A DNA stretch of 64,000 nucleotides from an uncultured Clostridium sp. (GTDB taxonomy: Bacteria; Bacillota; Clostridia; TANB77; CAG-508), in the NCBI GenBank assembly GCA_946495905.1, contig CAMMEP010000001.1, positions 16,912 through 80,911 of the forward strand, in the 5' to 3' direction. Within the stretch, counting starts at the first letter, position 1. Every line of letters begins with the position of its first letter. The notes beneath the pieces are model-generated. The model saw only the letters and a program-made list of their open reading frames with translations. It did no database searches and was not told the origin of the DNA. Both the position numbers and the translations under genes were made by a program. Positions 35,847-44,639 of this stretch are shown here, piece after piece.

Positions 35847-36959
35847 CTACAATAAAAACCTTTGACTCTTAGCCAAATTATAATTCCGGAAATTTGGATT
35901 ATCGGTAACTTCTTTTACCACTTTAATAAAAGTAGGTATTCTAACAGTAGAATTCTCACTTGTGAGCTCTATTTCAAGAAGAGCTAAATCATCAGAAAAG
36001 TCGAACATATCGATTTCGAAGTATTGCTTATCATATACGAAACATACTCGTTTTTTGGTAATAGGAGAAGTAGAAGAATCTACTTCGGATAAATACCGTA
36101 AATACTCCTTTTCTGAAATTTTCTTCTCGACTTCCACTCTTTTCAGAGAATTAACTTCTCTTTTCTCAGTTAGATAGTAAGAAAAATTACCATCTTGGCC
36201 ACGTTGACGAATTCTACGTTCAACACCGTTTGAAGCTTTGAGGTACATCTGGACAATATCTACCACTGTTATAGTGGTATACTTAGAAAGAATTTTCAAA
36301 CTTGGCATTTGAATCAAGTATTTCCGTTCAATCTCTAAAGGAACAGGTTCTCCAAGGAAAGAATAAATTTCATTCATCAACCTGTCCATTTTACGTTGGA
36401 AATCTGTACTATTATCGATTACTCTCAAGTGACAATGACCAGTCCAATTGGATATGCCACGTCGGTCTAAATTAATTGCTTCCTCGGGAGTTTCGGTACG
36501 AGCATTATTATTTGCCAATGTATAATATTGTTCAGCACCATCAGCAGCAGTTACTAAATGAAAAACAGCATCATACCGGTCTCGAGCTTCTACTTCATTT
36601 GTAGAAAAATGAGATAAAATTTCTTCAAACTGTTTTTGCGAAACATAACTCTTGTTATCGATGATACCACGATCATGTACAATAACAATTTTTTCGGCTG
36701 GTAGCATATTGTATGCTACATTGCGATACAGTTTTTCTTTTTGTAACTGTTTTTCAAATACTACGTATTGAAATTGCAAAATATCCAAAGAGTTACCAAA
36801 AGGCCGAATTCCTGTGGAAATTAACTCAGTAGCAGTTTCTGGGACAATCATAACATAATATCCCCGGTTGCTAAGTTCCTGTTCAATGGTAGACAATCCC
36901 GTAGTCTTACCTGAACAAGGTCCACCTGTAAGTACAATTGTTTTTACTTGTTTGTACAT
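35847..36959 (-). CDS. P-loop ATPase/kinase fused to a CYTH (triphosphate tunnel) domain, Ttd14-like
   Basis: 370 residues. N-terminal NadR/AAA_28-like P-loop domain: GGPCSGKTT (12-20), ETATELISTGIRPFG and VIVHDRGIID. C-terminal CYTH domain begins at ~207 with LEIERKYLI (ExExK: E209, E211, K213) and continues through MYLKASNGVERRIRQRG and FEIDMFDFSDDLALLEIEL. Ttd14-like fusions may bind GTP or phosphoinositides in animals; bacterial function is unclear. AGGAGG precedes the ATG. At least five Arg residues (including R32, R52, R128, R212) are CGG, and composition is less AT-rich than the + strand genes, hinting at transfer. Confidence 0.82.
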   Translation of the reverse strand: MYKQVKTIVLTGGPCSGKTTGLSTIEQELSNRGYYVMIVPETATELISTGIRPFGNSLDILQFQYVVFEKQLQKEKLYRNVAYNMLPAEKIVIVHDRGIIDNKSYVSQKQFEEILSHFSTNEVEARDRYDAVFHLVTAADGAEQYYTLANNNARTETPEEAINLDRRGISNWTGHCHLRVIDNSTDFQRKMDRLMNEIYSFLGEPVPLEIERKYLIQMPSLKILSKYTTITVVDIVQMYLKASNGVERRIRQRGQDGNFSYYLTEKREVNSLKRVEVEKKISEKEYLRYLSEVDSSTSPITKKRVCFVYDKQYFEIDMFDFSDDLALLEIELTSENSTVRIPTFIKVVKEVTDNPNFRNYNLAKSQRFLL

Positions 36960-37008
36960 AAAAAACCTCCTAAATTATTAGTGAGAGTTAATAAGTTACT
37001 ATGTAAAT

Positions 37009-37038
37009 ATCATATAACGAAATAGTGCAAAAGTCAAC
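37009..37038 (-). promoter_or_regulatory. Promoter of the P-loop/CYTH gene
   Basis: On the minus strand: TTGACT (37038-37033), 18-bp spacer, TATGAT (37014-37009), about 50 nt before the ATG. Confidence 0.6.
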
Positions 37039-37065
37039 AAATACAGGTAATACATATAAAAGACA

Positions 37066-37095
37066 AGAGCTCAATACATAAAGTATTGAACTCTT
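37066..37095 (-). terminator. Terminator of the small minus-strand gene
   Basis: AAGAGCTCAATAC (37066-37078) pairs with GTATTGAACTCTT (37083-37095, one mismatch); on the minus strand it is followed by GTCTTTTATAT. Confidence 0.65.
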
Positions 37096-37101
37096 AAATA
37101 A

Positions 37102-37185
37102 TTAGTTATTTGTGTTATTGTTAGTTTTTTCTGAATTTTTATTGTTATTTCCTTTTTTATTATTCTTCTTATTATTTTCTGACAT
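37102..37185 (-). CDS. Asn/Lys-rich 27-residue peptide
   Basis: On the minus strand, ATG at 37185 preceded by GGAGGTGCTTTCAAT, stop TAA at 37102. The sequence is almost only N and K (begins MSENNKKNNKKGNNN, ends TNN), highly basic and disordered. A terminator follows immediately. A strong ribosome binding site and terminator make a real small gene likely; a nucleic-acid-binding or regulatory role would be a guess. It fills part of the 372-bp gap between the CYTH and kinase genes. Confidence 0.5.
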   Translation of the reverse strand: MSENNKKNNKKGNNNKNSEKTNNNTNN

Positions 37186-37331
37186 ATTGAAAGCACCTCC
37201 AATCTTATTAAAAGTATGTACCAAAATTTTAAATTTTATTCAAAATATAGTTACAATTTAGAGCTTAATGTTGTATTTTTTTTCGTTTATGATATAATTT
37301 TAAAAAATAAAATAATCAAGAGGAGAATATT

Positions 37332-38016
37332 ATGAATAATATAGTGATAGGAATAGAAGGATTGGTAGGTACAGGAAAAACATCTATTTGTAGAAAATTA
37401 TTAGAGTATATACCCAATAGTATTATATTACATGGTGGAAATTTATATCGAGGAATTGTATATGCATTAATGCAATCCTCTGAGAATATAAATTTGGATA
37501 ATTTAAAACAAAATTTAAAAAATATTAATATAAAAAACGTAATGGATAAACTAAAAGTGGAGTTAAAAATAGAAGATAGAGAAAGCGTAATTTATGTGGA
37601 CGGAAAAAAGATAGAGGAAGAAAATTTACAATCACAAGAAGCATCTATTGCTGTTTCGCTAGCAAGTGGAAGCGCAGATAATTCTCATTTCTATAAATTT
37701 GGAGAAGAACTTATTAATATGTTTAAAGAAAATTTTAATCTTATTGTGTCTGGTAGAGATTTAATGAAAATATATCCTAGTCTAGATTATCATTTCTTTG
37801 TAACAGCAAGTTTAGAGGAAAGAATTAAGAGAAAAATGAATCAATATGCTGATTCCAATTATGAAGAAGTAAAACAAAATATTATGAAAAGAGATGAACT
37901 TCAAGAGAAAGCGCGGATACTACAGAAGATATCCTAACACAATTGAATTAGATGTAACCGATTGCCATTCAGTAGAAGAATCTACTTTAAAGTTATTAAA
38001 GTTTATTGAAATGTAA
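37332..38016 (+). CDS. Cytidylate-kinase-like protein, interrupted by a +1 shift at CGG
   Basis: The zero frame reads an NMP-kinase-like protein (P-loop GLVGTGKTS, residues ~10-18; LIVSGRDLMKIYPSLDYHFFVTASLEERIKRK) for 194 codons to GCG, meets CGG at 37914 and stops 5 codons later. Skipping the C and reading GGA on gives GYYRRYPNTIELDVTDCHSV, the expected end of a cytidylate-kinase-like protein, to TAA at 38014. Restored length 227 residues. Either a +1 frameshift, a fresh mutation or a sequence error. AGAGGAG precedes the ATG. Confidence 0.75.
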
Positions 38017-38127
38017 ATTTTTTAAGAGAAAAAATTAATGAAACAGGGCAACATTTGTTTCATTACTTAAAATTCTTGTGGATTTTGAAAGACTAATAAA
38101 AACGTAATAGGAGGTTAATGTTTCAAA

Positions 38128-39525
38128 ATGGAAAATTTGAAATTAAAAGCATTTGAAAATAACGTAAAAGGAAAAAGAATAGCCATAGTTGGACTTGGAG
38201 TAAGCAATATTCCACTAATTGATTATTTATATAATTTAATGGCTAAAGTAACAGTTTTTGACGAGAGAGAGGAAGAAAAGCTAGATAAAGAAGTAGTACA
38301 AAAAATTAGAGAATATAGGTTTGAACTAGTTACTGGAAAAAATGCATTACATTTTTTAAGAGGATTTAATATTATCTTTAGATCTCCAAGTTGTCTACCT
38401 ACTACCTTACAATTAAAATCTGAACAAAAGAGGGGAGCTATTGTTACTTCTGAAATAGAAATGTTAATGAATACCTGTCCTTGTAAAATAATAGGCGTTA
38501 CAGGAAGTGATGGTAAAACAACAACAACGACACTGATTTATGAAATATTAAAAAAAGCAGGATATCATTGCCATTTAGGTGGAAATTTAGGAATACCATT
38601 ATTTACAAAAGTAAAAGATTTTAAAGAGGATGATATTGTAATATTAGAACTTAGTAGTTTTCAACTAATGGATATGGAGGTTAGTCCGGATATTTCTGTT
38701 ATTACCAATATTTCTCCTAATCACTTGGATAAACACAAAGATTATGAAGAATATATTAATGCGAAGAAAAATATATTTACATTTCAAGATAAAACGGGAA
38801 AAGTAGTATTAAATTATGATAATGACATAACAAGAGAATGTAGTAAGGAGGCAGAAGGAAAAGTAGTATTTTTCAGTAGCAAAACCAAACTACAAGATGG
38901 AGTTATTTATGATGATGGCTATATTAAAAAATGCGAAGATGGTATAAGAGAGCATATCCTACAGACAAAAGACATCCATTTGAGAGGAGTACATAATTAT
39001 GAAAATATATGTGCTGCTATTGCTGCAACTTCTGATTTAGTAGATACACAAACACAAGTAGCAGCAATAAAAGAATTTAAAGGAGTAGAACATCGACTAG
39101 AATTTGTAAGAGAATTAGATGGTGTTAAATGGTATAATGATTCTATTGGAACGAGCCCTTCTAGAACAATTGCTGGTCTAAACTCTTTTGATGAAAAGAT
39201 TGTTTTAATAGCTGGTGGATATGATAAGAATCTGGACTACCAACCATTGGCTAGGCCAATATTAGAAAAGGTTTCTAAACTTATTTTAATGGGAAAAACA
39301 GCTAAAAAAATATCAGATGCTGTGATGGAAGAAAGTAAAGCAGAAATGGGAGTTATCCCTATGCATAAATGTTATAACTTAGAGCAAGCAGTTCAAAGAG
39401 CAAGAAGAATTGCTGTGCCTGGAGAGATAGTTCTATTTTCTCCTGCTAGTGCTAGTTTCGACATGTTTAAAAACTTTGCAGAAAGAGGAGAAAAATTTAA
39501 GGAATGCGTTATGAATTTGAAATAA
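38128..39525 (+). CDS. murD: UDP-N-acetylmuramoyl-L-alanine--D-glutamate ligase
   Basis: 465 residues. N-terminal Rossmann-like UDP-binding domain (RIAIVGLGVSNIPLIDYL), ATP-binding loop GVTGSDGKTTTTT (124-136), LELSSFQLMDME, NISPNHLDKH, and C-terminal HRLEFVRELDGVKWYNDSIGTSPSRTIAGL with LIAGGYDKNLDYQPL and SPASASFDMFKNFAERGEKF. It adds D-Glu to UDP-MurNAc-L-Ala in peptidoglycan synthesis. It stands apart from any mur/dcw cluster. AGGAGG precedes the ATG. Confidence 0.96.
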   Translation: MENLKLKAFENNVKGKRIAIVGLGVSNIPLIDYLYNLMAKVTVFDEREEEKLDKEVVQKIREYRFELVTGKNALHFLRGFNIIFRSPSCLPTTLQLKSEQKRGAIVTSEIEMLMNTCPCKIIGVTGSDGKTTTTTLIYEILKKAGYHCHLGGNLGIPLFTKVKDFKEDDIVILELSSFQLMDMEVSPDISVITNISPNHLDKHKDYEEYINAKKNIFTFQDKTGKVVLNYDNDITRECSKEAEGKVVFFSSKTKLQDGVIYDDGYIKKCEDGIREHILQTKDIHLRGVHNYENICAAIAATSDLVDTQTQVAAIKEFKGVEHRLEFVRELDGVKWYNDSIGTSPSRTIAGLNSFDEKIVLIAGGYDKNLDYQPLARPILEKVSKLILMGKTAKKISDAVMEESKAEMGVIPMHKCYNLEQAVQRARRIAVPGEIVLFSPASASFDMFKNFAERGEKFKECVMNLK

Positions 39526-39696
39526 ATTATTTTTGTTTATGAAATTTCGTAAAAACTATATTTAAAGCCCAGCTATGACTGTCATAACCTAAAAAATATA
39601 CTGATTGTAACAAAATTTTGAATAATACCATATTATATATAAAGTTTTAAGGAGTATTTTTATCAAAATGCTTTTAAAAGAAAGGAATGAAATAAT

Positions 39697-40395
39697 ATGT
39701 ATTATCAAAATTATGAAGATTATATGAGAAGTATATTGGGGTATCCAATTAGGCAGAATGAATACATAAATACGTTTGAAAATTGTAATATGAATGATAC
39801 TATGCTTATGGATTATCCAGAGCAAACACCTAGATATAGTGATGAAATTATGGACTTATATCCAGAAATATACAAAATAATTAATCCAATGGTTTGTAAA
39901 ATTTGTGAGGCTAATACAAAACCAATTGATAGAGAACTTATTGAAAAAATGACAGATGAAATATATTTGAATATTGAAAGTGATCCATCTCTTGTAGAAA
40001 GCGATATTGTGAATGTAAGAGTGAACCTACCAAAGGAAAATGCAAAAGAGACAAATGCAAATTCATTAAAATCTACTCATACTTTGCCAACTTCCAATAG
40101 AATTCGCGACAATAGAAGTGAGAAAAAAGAAAACAGAGAAGAAAAGAAGGAAAGTACTCGTATTGAAAATAACGAGAATAGACAGAGAAGTAGAAATAAT
40201 ACCTTACGAGATTTAATACGAATTCTTATATTAAATCGATTATTAGGTCGTGATATTCGTCCTCCTAGACCTCGTCCACCACGTCCAGGAAGACCACCTT
40301 TTCCAGGAATGCCAGGACCAAATCCAAGACCACCAATGCGACCAAGGGATGTATATGCTAGTAATCCATATTTAACAAATGGAAATAATATATAA
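39697..40395 (+). CDS. Hypothetical protein with Pro/Arg-rich C-terminus
   Basis: 232 residues. N-terminal ~110 residues are acidic and folded-looking (YPEIYKIINPMVCKICEANTK, MTDEIYLNIESDPSL), a charged linker (~120-165) follows, and the last 50 residues are low-complexity PRPRPPRPGRPPFPGMPG type. Similar architectures occur in clostridial spore-coat or surface proteins, but I do not recognise the domain. AGGAATG-like site before the ATG. Confidence 0.6.
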   Translation: MYYQNYEDYMRSILGYPIRQNEYINTFENCNMNDTMLMDYPEQTPRYSDEIMDLYPEIYKIINPMVCKICEANTKPIDRELIEKMTDEIYLNIESDPSLVESDIVNVRVNLPKENAKETNANSLKSTHTLPTSNRIRDNRSEKKENREEKKESTRIENNENRQRSRNNTLRDLIRILILNRLLGRDIRPPRPRPPRPGRPPFPGMPGPNPRPPMRPRDVYASNPYLTNGNNI

Positions 40396-40458
40396 TAGTA
40401 ATAGTCAAAAATAGAGAATGTTTCTATTTATAAAATTTAAAAATTGGAAAAAAATTCT

Positions 40459-40498
40459 AAGATATGTAATTAAAAATTGCATATCTTTATTTTTTTTG
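40459..40498 (+). terminator. Terminator in the gap before the CBS gene
   Basis: AAGATATG and CATATCTT pair around a 13-nt loop, followed by TATTTTTTTT. Confidence 0.65.
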
Positions 40499-40607
40499 CA
40501 AATAATAAGAATATATTTGAAAATTTATTTTTGCTTAACTATTACATTAGAAAAGCATTTCAAATATGTAATTTTTAAATTGGAGAAAAATTTTGTAGGA
40601 GGTTTGT

Positions 40608-41045
40608 ATGAAAGTTAAAGATTGTATGTGCAAAGAAGTGGTTTTTGTAAAACCAGATTGTGATACTGAGGAATGTGCAAGACTTATGTGTGAAAATCAT
40701 ATAGGATGTATTCCAGTATGCGATGATTCTAAAAAAGTAGTTGGTTTAGTAACTGATAGAGATATTTTGTTACGAACTGTAGGTTGCGGAAAAGATATAA
40801 AAAATACTCCAGTTAGTGACATTATGACTTGTAATGTCGCTTGGTGTAGTCCAGAGACAGATGTATGTGACGCAGAAAAAGTAATGGGAAATAATCAAAT
40901 AAGAAGAATTCCTGTAATGGAAAACAATAAAGTAGTTGGAATGCTTACTCTAGGAGATTTAGCTAAAAATAAAAATGTTGAAAATAATGGAGTATATGCA
41001 ACACTAGAAGATATTTGCGGTTGCGATAAAAAGAATGCTGAATAA
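40608..41045 (+). CDS. Two-CBS-domain protein, cysteine-rich
   Basis: 145 residues made of a tandem CBS pair (residues ~7-60 and ~72-125): CIPVCDDSKKVVGLVTDRDIL and RRIPVMENNKVVGMLTLGDLA are the typical nucleotide-binding strand-helix ends. CBS pairs bind adenosyl ligands and signal energy state. Ten or so Cys, including C-terminal EDICGCDKK, are unusual for a stand-alone CBS protein and may give redox or metal sensitivity. AGGAGG precedes the ATG. Confidence 0.85.
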   Translation: MKVKDCMCKEVVFVKPDCDTEECARLMCENHIGCIPVCDDSKKVVGLVTDRDILLRTVGCGKDIKNTPVSDIMTCNVAWCSPETDVCDAEKVMGNNQIRRIPVMENNKVVGMLTLGDLAKNKNVENNGVYATLEDICGCDKKNAE

Positions 41046-41125
41046 ACTTGCGATTTTGTAGTTATTTTTAAATTTACAGTTTAAAGTATAATATATTACC
41101 AGATTGTAGTGCTTTCTAAAAAAGT

Positions 41126-41380
41126 GTTATATATCACAGTCGCCTTTTGTCAGAGCAATGTATATTTTAAGTTTATGTTTCCAGCCCCCAACTGCATAAC
41201 AGTCTGTAGTAAAAATTACATTGGTTTTCGCTTATATTCTACCTTGAAGAAAAAACAAGTTTTTTCTTCAAGAGTAATTTTTCCACAGACTGTAACTTGT
41301 CGGTCCCCACCTTAAGCACTCCATCATAAACTTAAAATATACATTGCTCTGACATTTTTGAACAAGCTATGATTCGTAAC
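41126..41380. repeat. Palindromic element family B, copy 2 (nested in a larger palindrome)
   Basis: Perfect 30-bp arms (41148-41177 and 41325-41354) and the family-B core constants CAGCCCCCAAC and CTTGTCGGTCCCCACCTTAA. The inner stem ACAGTCTGT/ACAGACTGT covaries with the other copies, and a large extra hairpin (CTTGAAGAAAAAAC / GTTTTTTCTTCAAG) occupies the tip. The ends GTTATATATCAC and GATTCGTAAC lie inside a further inverted repeat (GTAGTGCTTTCTAA at 41106 and TTAGAAAGCACTAC ending 41398), so about 290 bp can fold back. No gene lies in the 486-bp gap. Confidence 0.78.
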
Positions 41381-41532
41381 ACTTTTAGAAAGCACTACGT
41401 ACTGGTATATTAAATAAAATTTAATGTATGCAAACCTAAGCAATAACAAGTATTTCAATTTTTCAATGCATAAAAAACCCTTTTATGCATACAATAATGA
41501 AAAGGACAAGTTCAAAAAGGTGATTATTACAT

Positions 41533-42627
41533 ATGGTTATTGATATGAATTATTGGAATAAAGTAATAAAAAATATTGTTATTCTAGTTTTAAGTATTGT
41601 AGCAGTATACTTATTTTTTAGATTGGCAGTATTTTTCATGCCTTTTTTAGTAGCATTTATCATTTCACTAATGCTAGAACCAATAATCAGATTTATAATG
41701 AAAAAGACTAGGCTTACCAGAAAAGCAAGTTCTATTATTGTATTTATTTTAGCAATAGCAATACTATGTGGAATCTTGGTTTGGGCTGTAACTACACTGA
41801 TAACAGAAGCTAGTAATTTACTTACAAATTTGAATTCCTATATCGATACAGGTTATCATTTTTTTCAAAAAATAGTATCTAGTATTGACTTAAGTAAATT
41901 TAATATTCCTGAAGATGTAATGAATATTATTCAAAATTCCGGACTAGAATTTATCGATACCATAACAGAATGGGCTAAAGTAGCTTTAACTAAAGTTATT
42001 GATTTTATTACGTCAGTACCAACTCTAGGTGTATATTGTGGTATTACATTAATTGCTTTATATTTCATGTGCGTTGATAAAATATATATGATTGATCAAT
42101 TGGAACATCATTTACCAGAGACTTGGGTAAGACGAATAGGAGTTCATTTGAAAGCATTAATTAAATCCCTTGGTGGATATTTAAAAGCAGAGCTTATTTT
42201 AGTTGTTATTTCATTTGTAATTTCACTAATAGGATTGTATATTTTCTACTTTATTGGATGGAATATACAATTCCCATTAATAATAGCACTAGGAATAGCC
42301 TTTGTAGATGCTTTACCTATCTTTGGCTCAGGTACAGTTATGATTCCTTGGGCAGGCATTTTGGCTTTTTCAGGTGATATAAAATTAGCCATAGGTGTAT
42401 TTGTTTTATGGTGTATTATGAGTGTTGTAAGACAGTTAATAGAACCTCGTATTGTGAGTGGACAAATTGGAATACATCCTATTTTTACCTTGATTGCAAT
42501 GTATACTGGATTTCAATTCATGGGAGTCTGGGGCTTATTACTTGGACCTATTATTTTAATAATACTAAAAAATATTTATGGAACATTAATAGATAGGGGA
42601 GTAGTTAAATCGATTTTGGAAAGATAA
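41533..42627 (+). CDS. AI-2E family transporter
   Basis: 364 residues, seven to eight membrane helices. The AI-2E/YtvI/PerM pattern is evident: helices in the first 90 residues, an extracellular helical domain (~85-150), then LGGYLKAELILVVISFVISLIGLYI, DALPIFGSGTVMIPWAGI and RQLIEPRIVSGQIGIHPIFTLIAMYTGF. Some family members export autoinducer-2 or act as Na+/H+ antiporters; in clostridia the close group is sporulation-associated YtvI-like. AAAGGTG precedes the ATG. Followed by the second two-component module. Confidence 0.88.
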   Translation: MVIDMNYWNKVIKNIVILVLSIVAVYLFFRLAVFFMPFLVAFIISLMLEPIIRFIMKKTRLTRKASSIIVFILAIAILCGILVWAVTTLITEASNLLTNLNSYIDTGYHFFQKIVSSIDLSKFNIPEDVMNIIQNSGLEFIDTITEWAKVALTKVIDFITSVPTLGVYCGITLIALYFMCVDKIYMIDQLEHHLPETWVRRIGVHLKALIKSLGGYLKAELILVVISFVISLIGLYIFYFIGWNIQFPLIIALGIAFVDALPIFGSGTVMIPWAGILAFSGDIKLAIGVFVLWCIMSVVRQLIEPRIVSGQIGIHPIFTLIAMYTGFQFMGVWGLLLGPIILIILKNIYGTLIDRGVVKSILER

Positions 42628-42705
42628 AGTGGACAAATACGCCTGTTCCCAATTTGGAAAGTACTTGAAATGTAAAGAAATATATGATATTATGGCTTCG
42701 GTGAT

Positions 42706-43389
42706 ATGATGAAAATCCTAATAGTAGAAGATAATAAAGTAATAGCAGATGGACTTAAATTTTCACTTGAAATTGAGAATTATAATGTCACTATTTGTGA
42801 CAAAGTAAAAAGTGCAAAGAATGAGATTTTAAATAGTATATACGATTTAGTTATATTAGATATTTTGTTGCCAGATGGAGATGGAATTGAGCTTTGTCAA
42901 TTTATCAAGGAAAATCTAGATATTCCAGTTATCTTTTTGACAGCGAAAGATTCAGAAGGAGATATTGTAAAGGGACTGAATGTGGGGGCAGACGACTATA
43001 TCGTCAAACCTTTTAGAGTGGGGGAGTTAATAGCGAGAATAAATAATGCTTGTAGAAAATACAAAAAAGATAAGCATATGATAAAAATTCAAGATATAAC
43101 AATCGATACAGAAAATATGAATATTTATAAAAATAATAAAGAAATTACTCTCACAAGCCTTGAATGGAGAATTTTAAATACTTTATTAAACTCATTAGGT
43201 ACTACTGTTAGTAGAGACAAATTATTAAATTTAGCTTGCGATATAAGAGGAAATTTTATTAATGATAATTCACTTACTGTGTATATTAAAAGAATACGCG
43301 AGAAGTTAGAAGATGATGTAAATAATCCAAAAATAATTAAAACGGTAAAGGGAATAGGGTATAAAATAGAAAATGCAAATAGTAAATAG
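42706..43389 (+). CDS. OmpR/PhoB-family response regulator, module 2
   Basis: 227 residues. Receiver with E8-D9, phosphoacceptor D52 (VILDILLPDG), FLTAKD and VKPF; the winged helix ends with LTVYIKRIREKLE-IKTVKGIGYKI. Close in sequence to the module-1 regulator. It overlaps the kinase by 17 bp. Two adjacent ATGs (42706, 42709) are possible; the upstream site is weak. Expected to act on the GTCAYTT repeat at 44640 and perhaps also at 20520. Confidence 0.92.
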   Translation: MMKILIVEDNKVIADGLKFSLEIENYNVTICDKVKSAKNEILNSIYDLVILDILLPDGDGIELCQFIKENLDIPVIFLTAKDSEGDIVKGLNVGADDYIVKPFRVGELIARINNACRKYKKDKHMIKIQDITIDTENMNIYKNNKEITLTSLEWRILNTLLNSLGTTVSRDKLLNLACDIRGNFINDNSLTVYIKRIREKLEDDVNNPKIIKTVKGIGYKIENANSK

Positions 43390-44500
43390 TTTAAAAAATA
43401 AAACCGTAAAAAAATATTTAGTTTTAGCCATATTATCTGTAATTATTTTTACTTTGCTAATCTTTTGTATATTATTTTTTGTATACAACAATAATACAGA
43501 GCAAATATTAAACAGGTATGAAGTACAAGGCTTAAGCGAAAGTATGGCATTACAAGAAATAAATAGTAATTTATATACTTATTTTTACATAGCTACTGGT
43601 GCTATTTTGATAATGCTGCTATTAGTGATATTTTACTTTTTCTTGGCATTAAATAAAAATGAGAAAGACACAAAAAATATAAGAAAATACTTAAATGATA
43701 TTGTAAATAACGACTATCAATTTGATATCGAAAATTTATCGGAAAGTGAAATAAGCAATTTAAAAGGTGATATCTATAAAATTGTATTAAGACTTAAGGA
43801 AGAAGCAGAAAATTTAGCTAAAGATAGGGAAAATCTATCTAATTATTTAGCAGATATATCGCATCAAATACGAACACCTCTTATGGCTATAAGTACGATG
43901 GTAGATGCTATTATAGAGAATGAAAACAAGTTAGATAAGGATACACGTAAATTCATATATGAGATTTCAAGACAATTAAATCAAATAAATTGGCTGGTAG
44001 ACAATTTACTAAAAATGGCTCAATTAGATACTAAAATTGTGAATTTCAATAATGAAGAAACAAACCTAAAAAATCTTATTGAAAAAATAGAAAAAAACAT
44101 GAGTATCTTTTTAGAATTAAAAAATCAAAAATTAGTTACTGCTATTGATGGAAATATTTATTTAACTATAGATTCAAAATGGATGGCGGAAGCCATAGAA
44201 AATATCATAAAGAACTGTATAGAGCATTCAAAAGAGAATACGGAGATTGAAATAAAAGCAATACAAAATCCACTTTATGTTCAAATAGAAATTAAAGACC
44301 ATGGTACTGGAATAAGCAAAAAAGATTTACCTAGAATATTTGATAAATTTTATAAAGGAGAAGGAGCAAGTAATAACAGTTTTGGTATAGGACTATCACT
44401 TGCCAAAAGCATAATCGATGGACAAAATGGAGAGATTACAGTAGAAAGTAAAGAAAATGAAGGAACTACTTTTGTCATAAAATTGTATAAGAGTAAATAA
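43373..44500 (+). CDS. Sensor histidine kinase, module 2
   Basis: 375 residues. TM1 (~15-38), a short extracytoplasmic loop (~39-68), TM2 (~69-93), phosphoacceptor H164 (DISHQIRTPL), and HATPase motifs NCIEHS, DHGTGI, FDKFYKG, GIGLSLAK. The loop is about half the size of that in the module-1 kinase, nearer the intramembrane-sensing BceS type, where the ABC permease itself supplies the signal. Coupled to the regulator by overlap. Confidence 0.92.
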   Translation: MQIVNSLKNKTVKKYLVLAILSVIIFTLLIFCILFFVYNNNTEQILNRYEVQGLSESMALQEINSNLYTYFYIATGAILIMLLLVIFYFFLALNKNEKDTKNIRKYLNDIVNNDYQFDIENLSESEISNLKGDIYKIVLRLKEEAENLAKDRENLSNYLADISHQIRTPLMAISTMVDAIIENENKLDKDTRKFIYEISRQLNQINWLVDNLLKMAQLDTKIVNFNNEETNLKNLIEKIEKNMSIFLELKNQKLVTAIDGNIYLTIDSKWMAEAIENIIKNCIEHSKENTEIEIKAIQNPLYVQIEIKDHGTGISKKDLPRIFDKFYKGEGASNNSFGIGLSLAKSIIDGQNGEITVESKENEGTTFVIKLYKSK

Positions 44501-44506
44501 TTTCAA

Positions 44507-44535
44507 GGAGAAAATCAATATTGCAGATTTTCTCC
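44507..44535 (+). terminator. Hairpin after the module-2 kinase
   Basis: GGAGAAAATC (44507-44516) and GATTTTCTCC (44526-44535), a perfect 10-bp stem, without a T run. A second small hairpin CATAGC-AAAAA-GCTATG follows at about 44553. It may attenuate read-through from kinase to ABC genes. Confidence 0.5.
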
Positions 44536-44639
44536 GAAATTAATGACATACATAGCAAAAAGCTATGGACACTAATGTTTTATTAACTAATATTATAAAC
44601 TATAATATGCCAGAAAATCAAGCAAAAAAATGTTAAATT

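Noticed and set aside
40418..40618. 66-codon open frame overlapping the CBS gene start
   Set aside because: Crosses a terminator hairpin, aromatic and Lys/Leu-rich without a site, and ends in the CBS gene's leader.
41109..41315. 68-codon open frame inside palindromic element B
   Set aside because: Covers arm and core of the repeat; no conservation of frame among copies.
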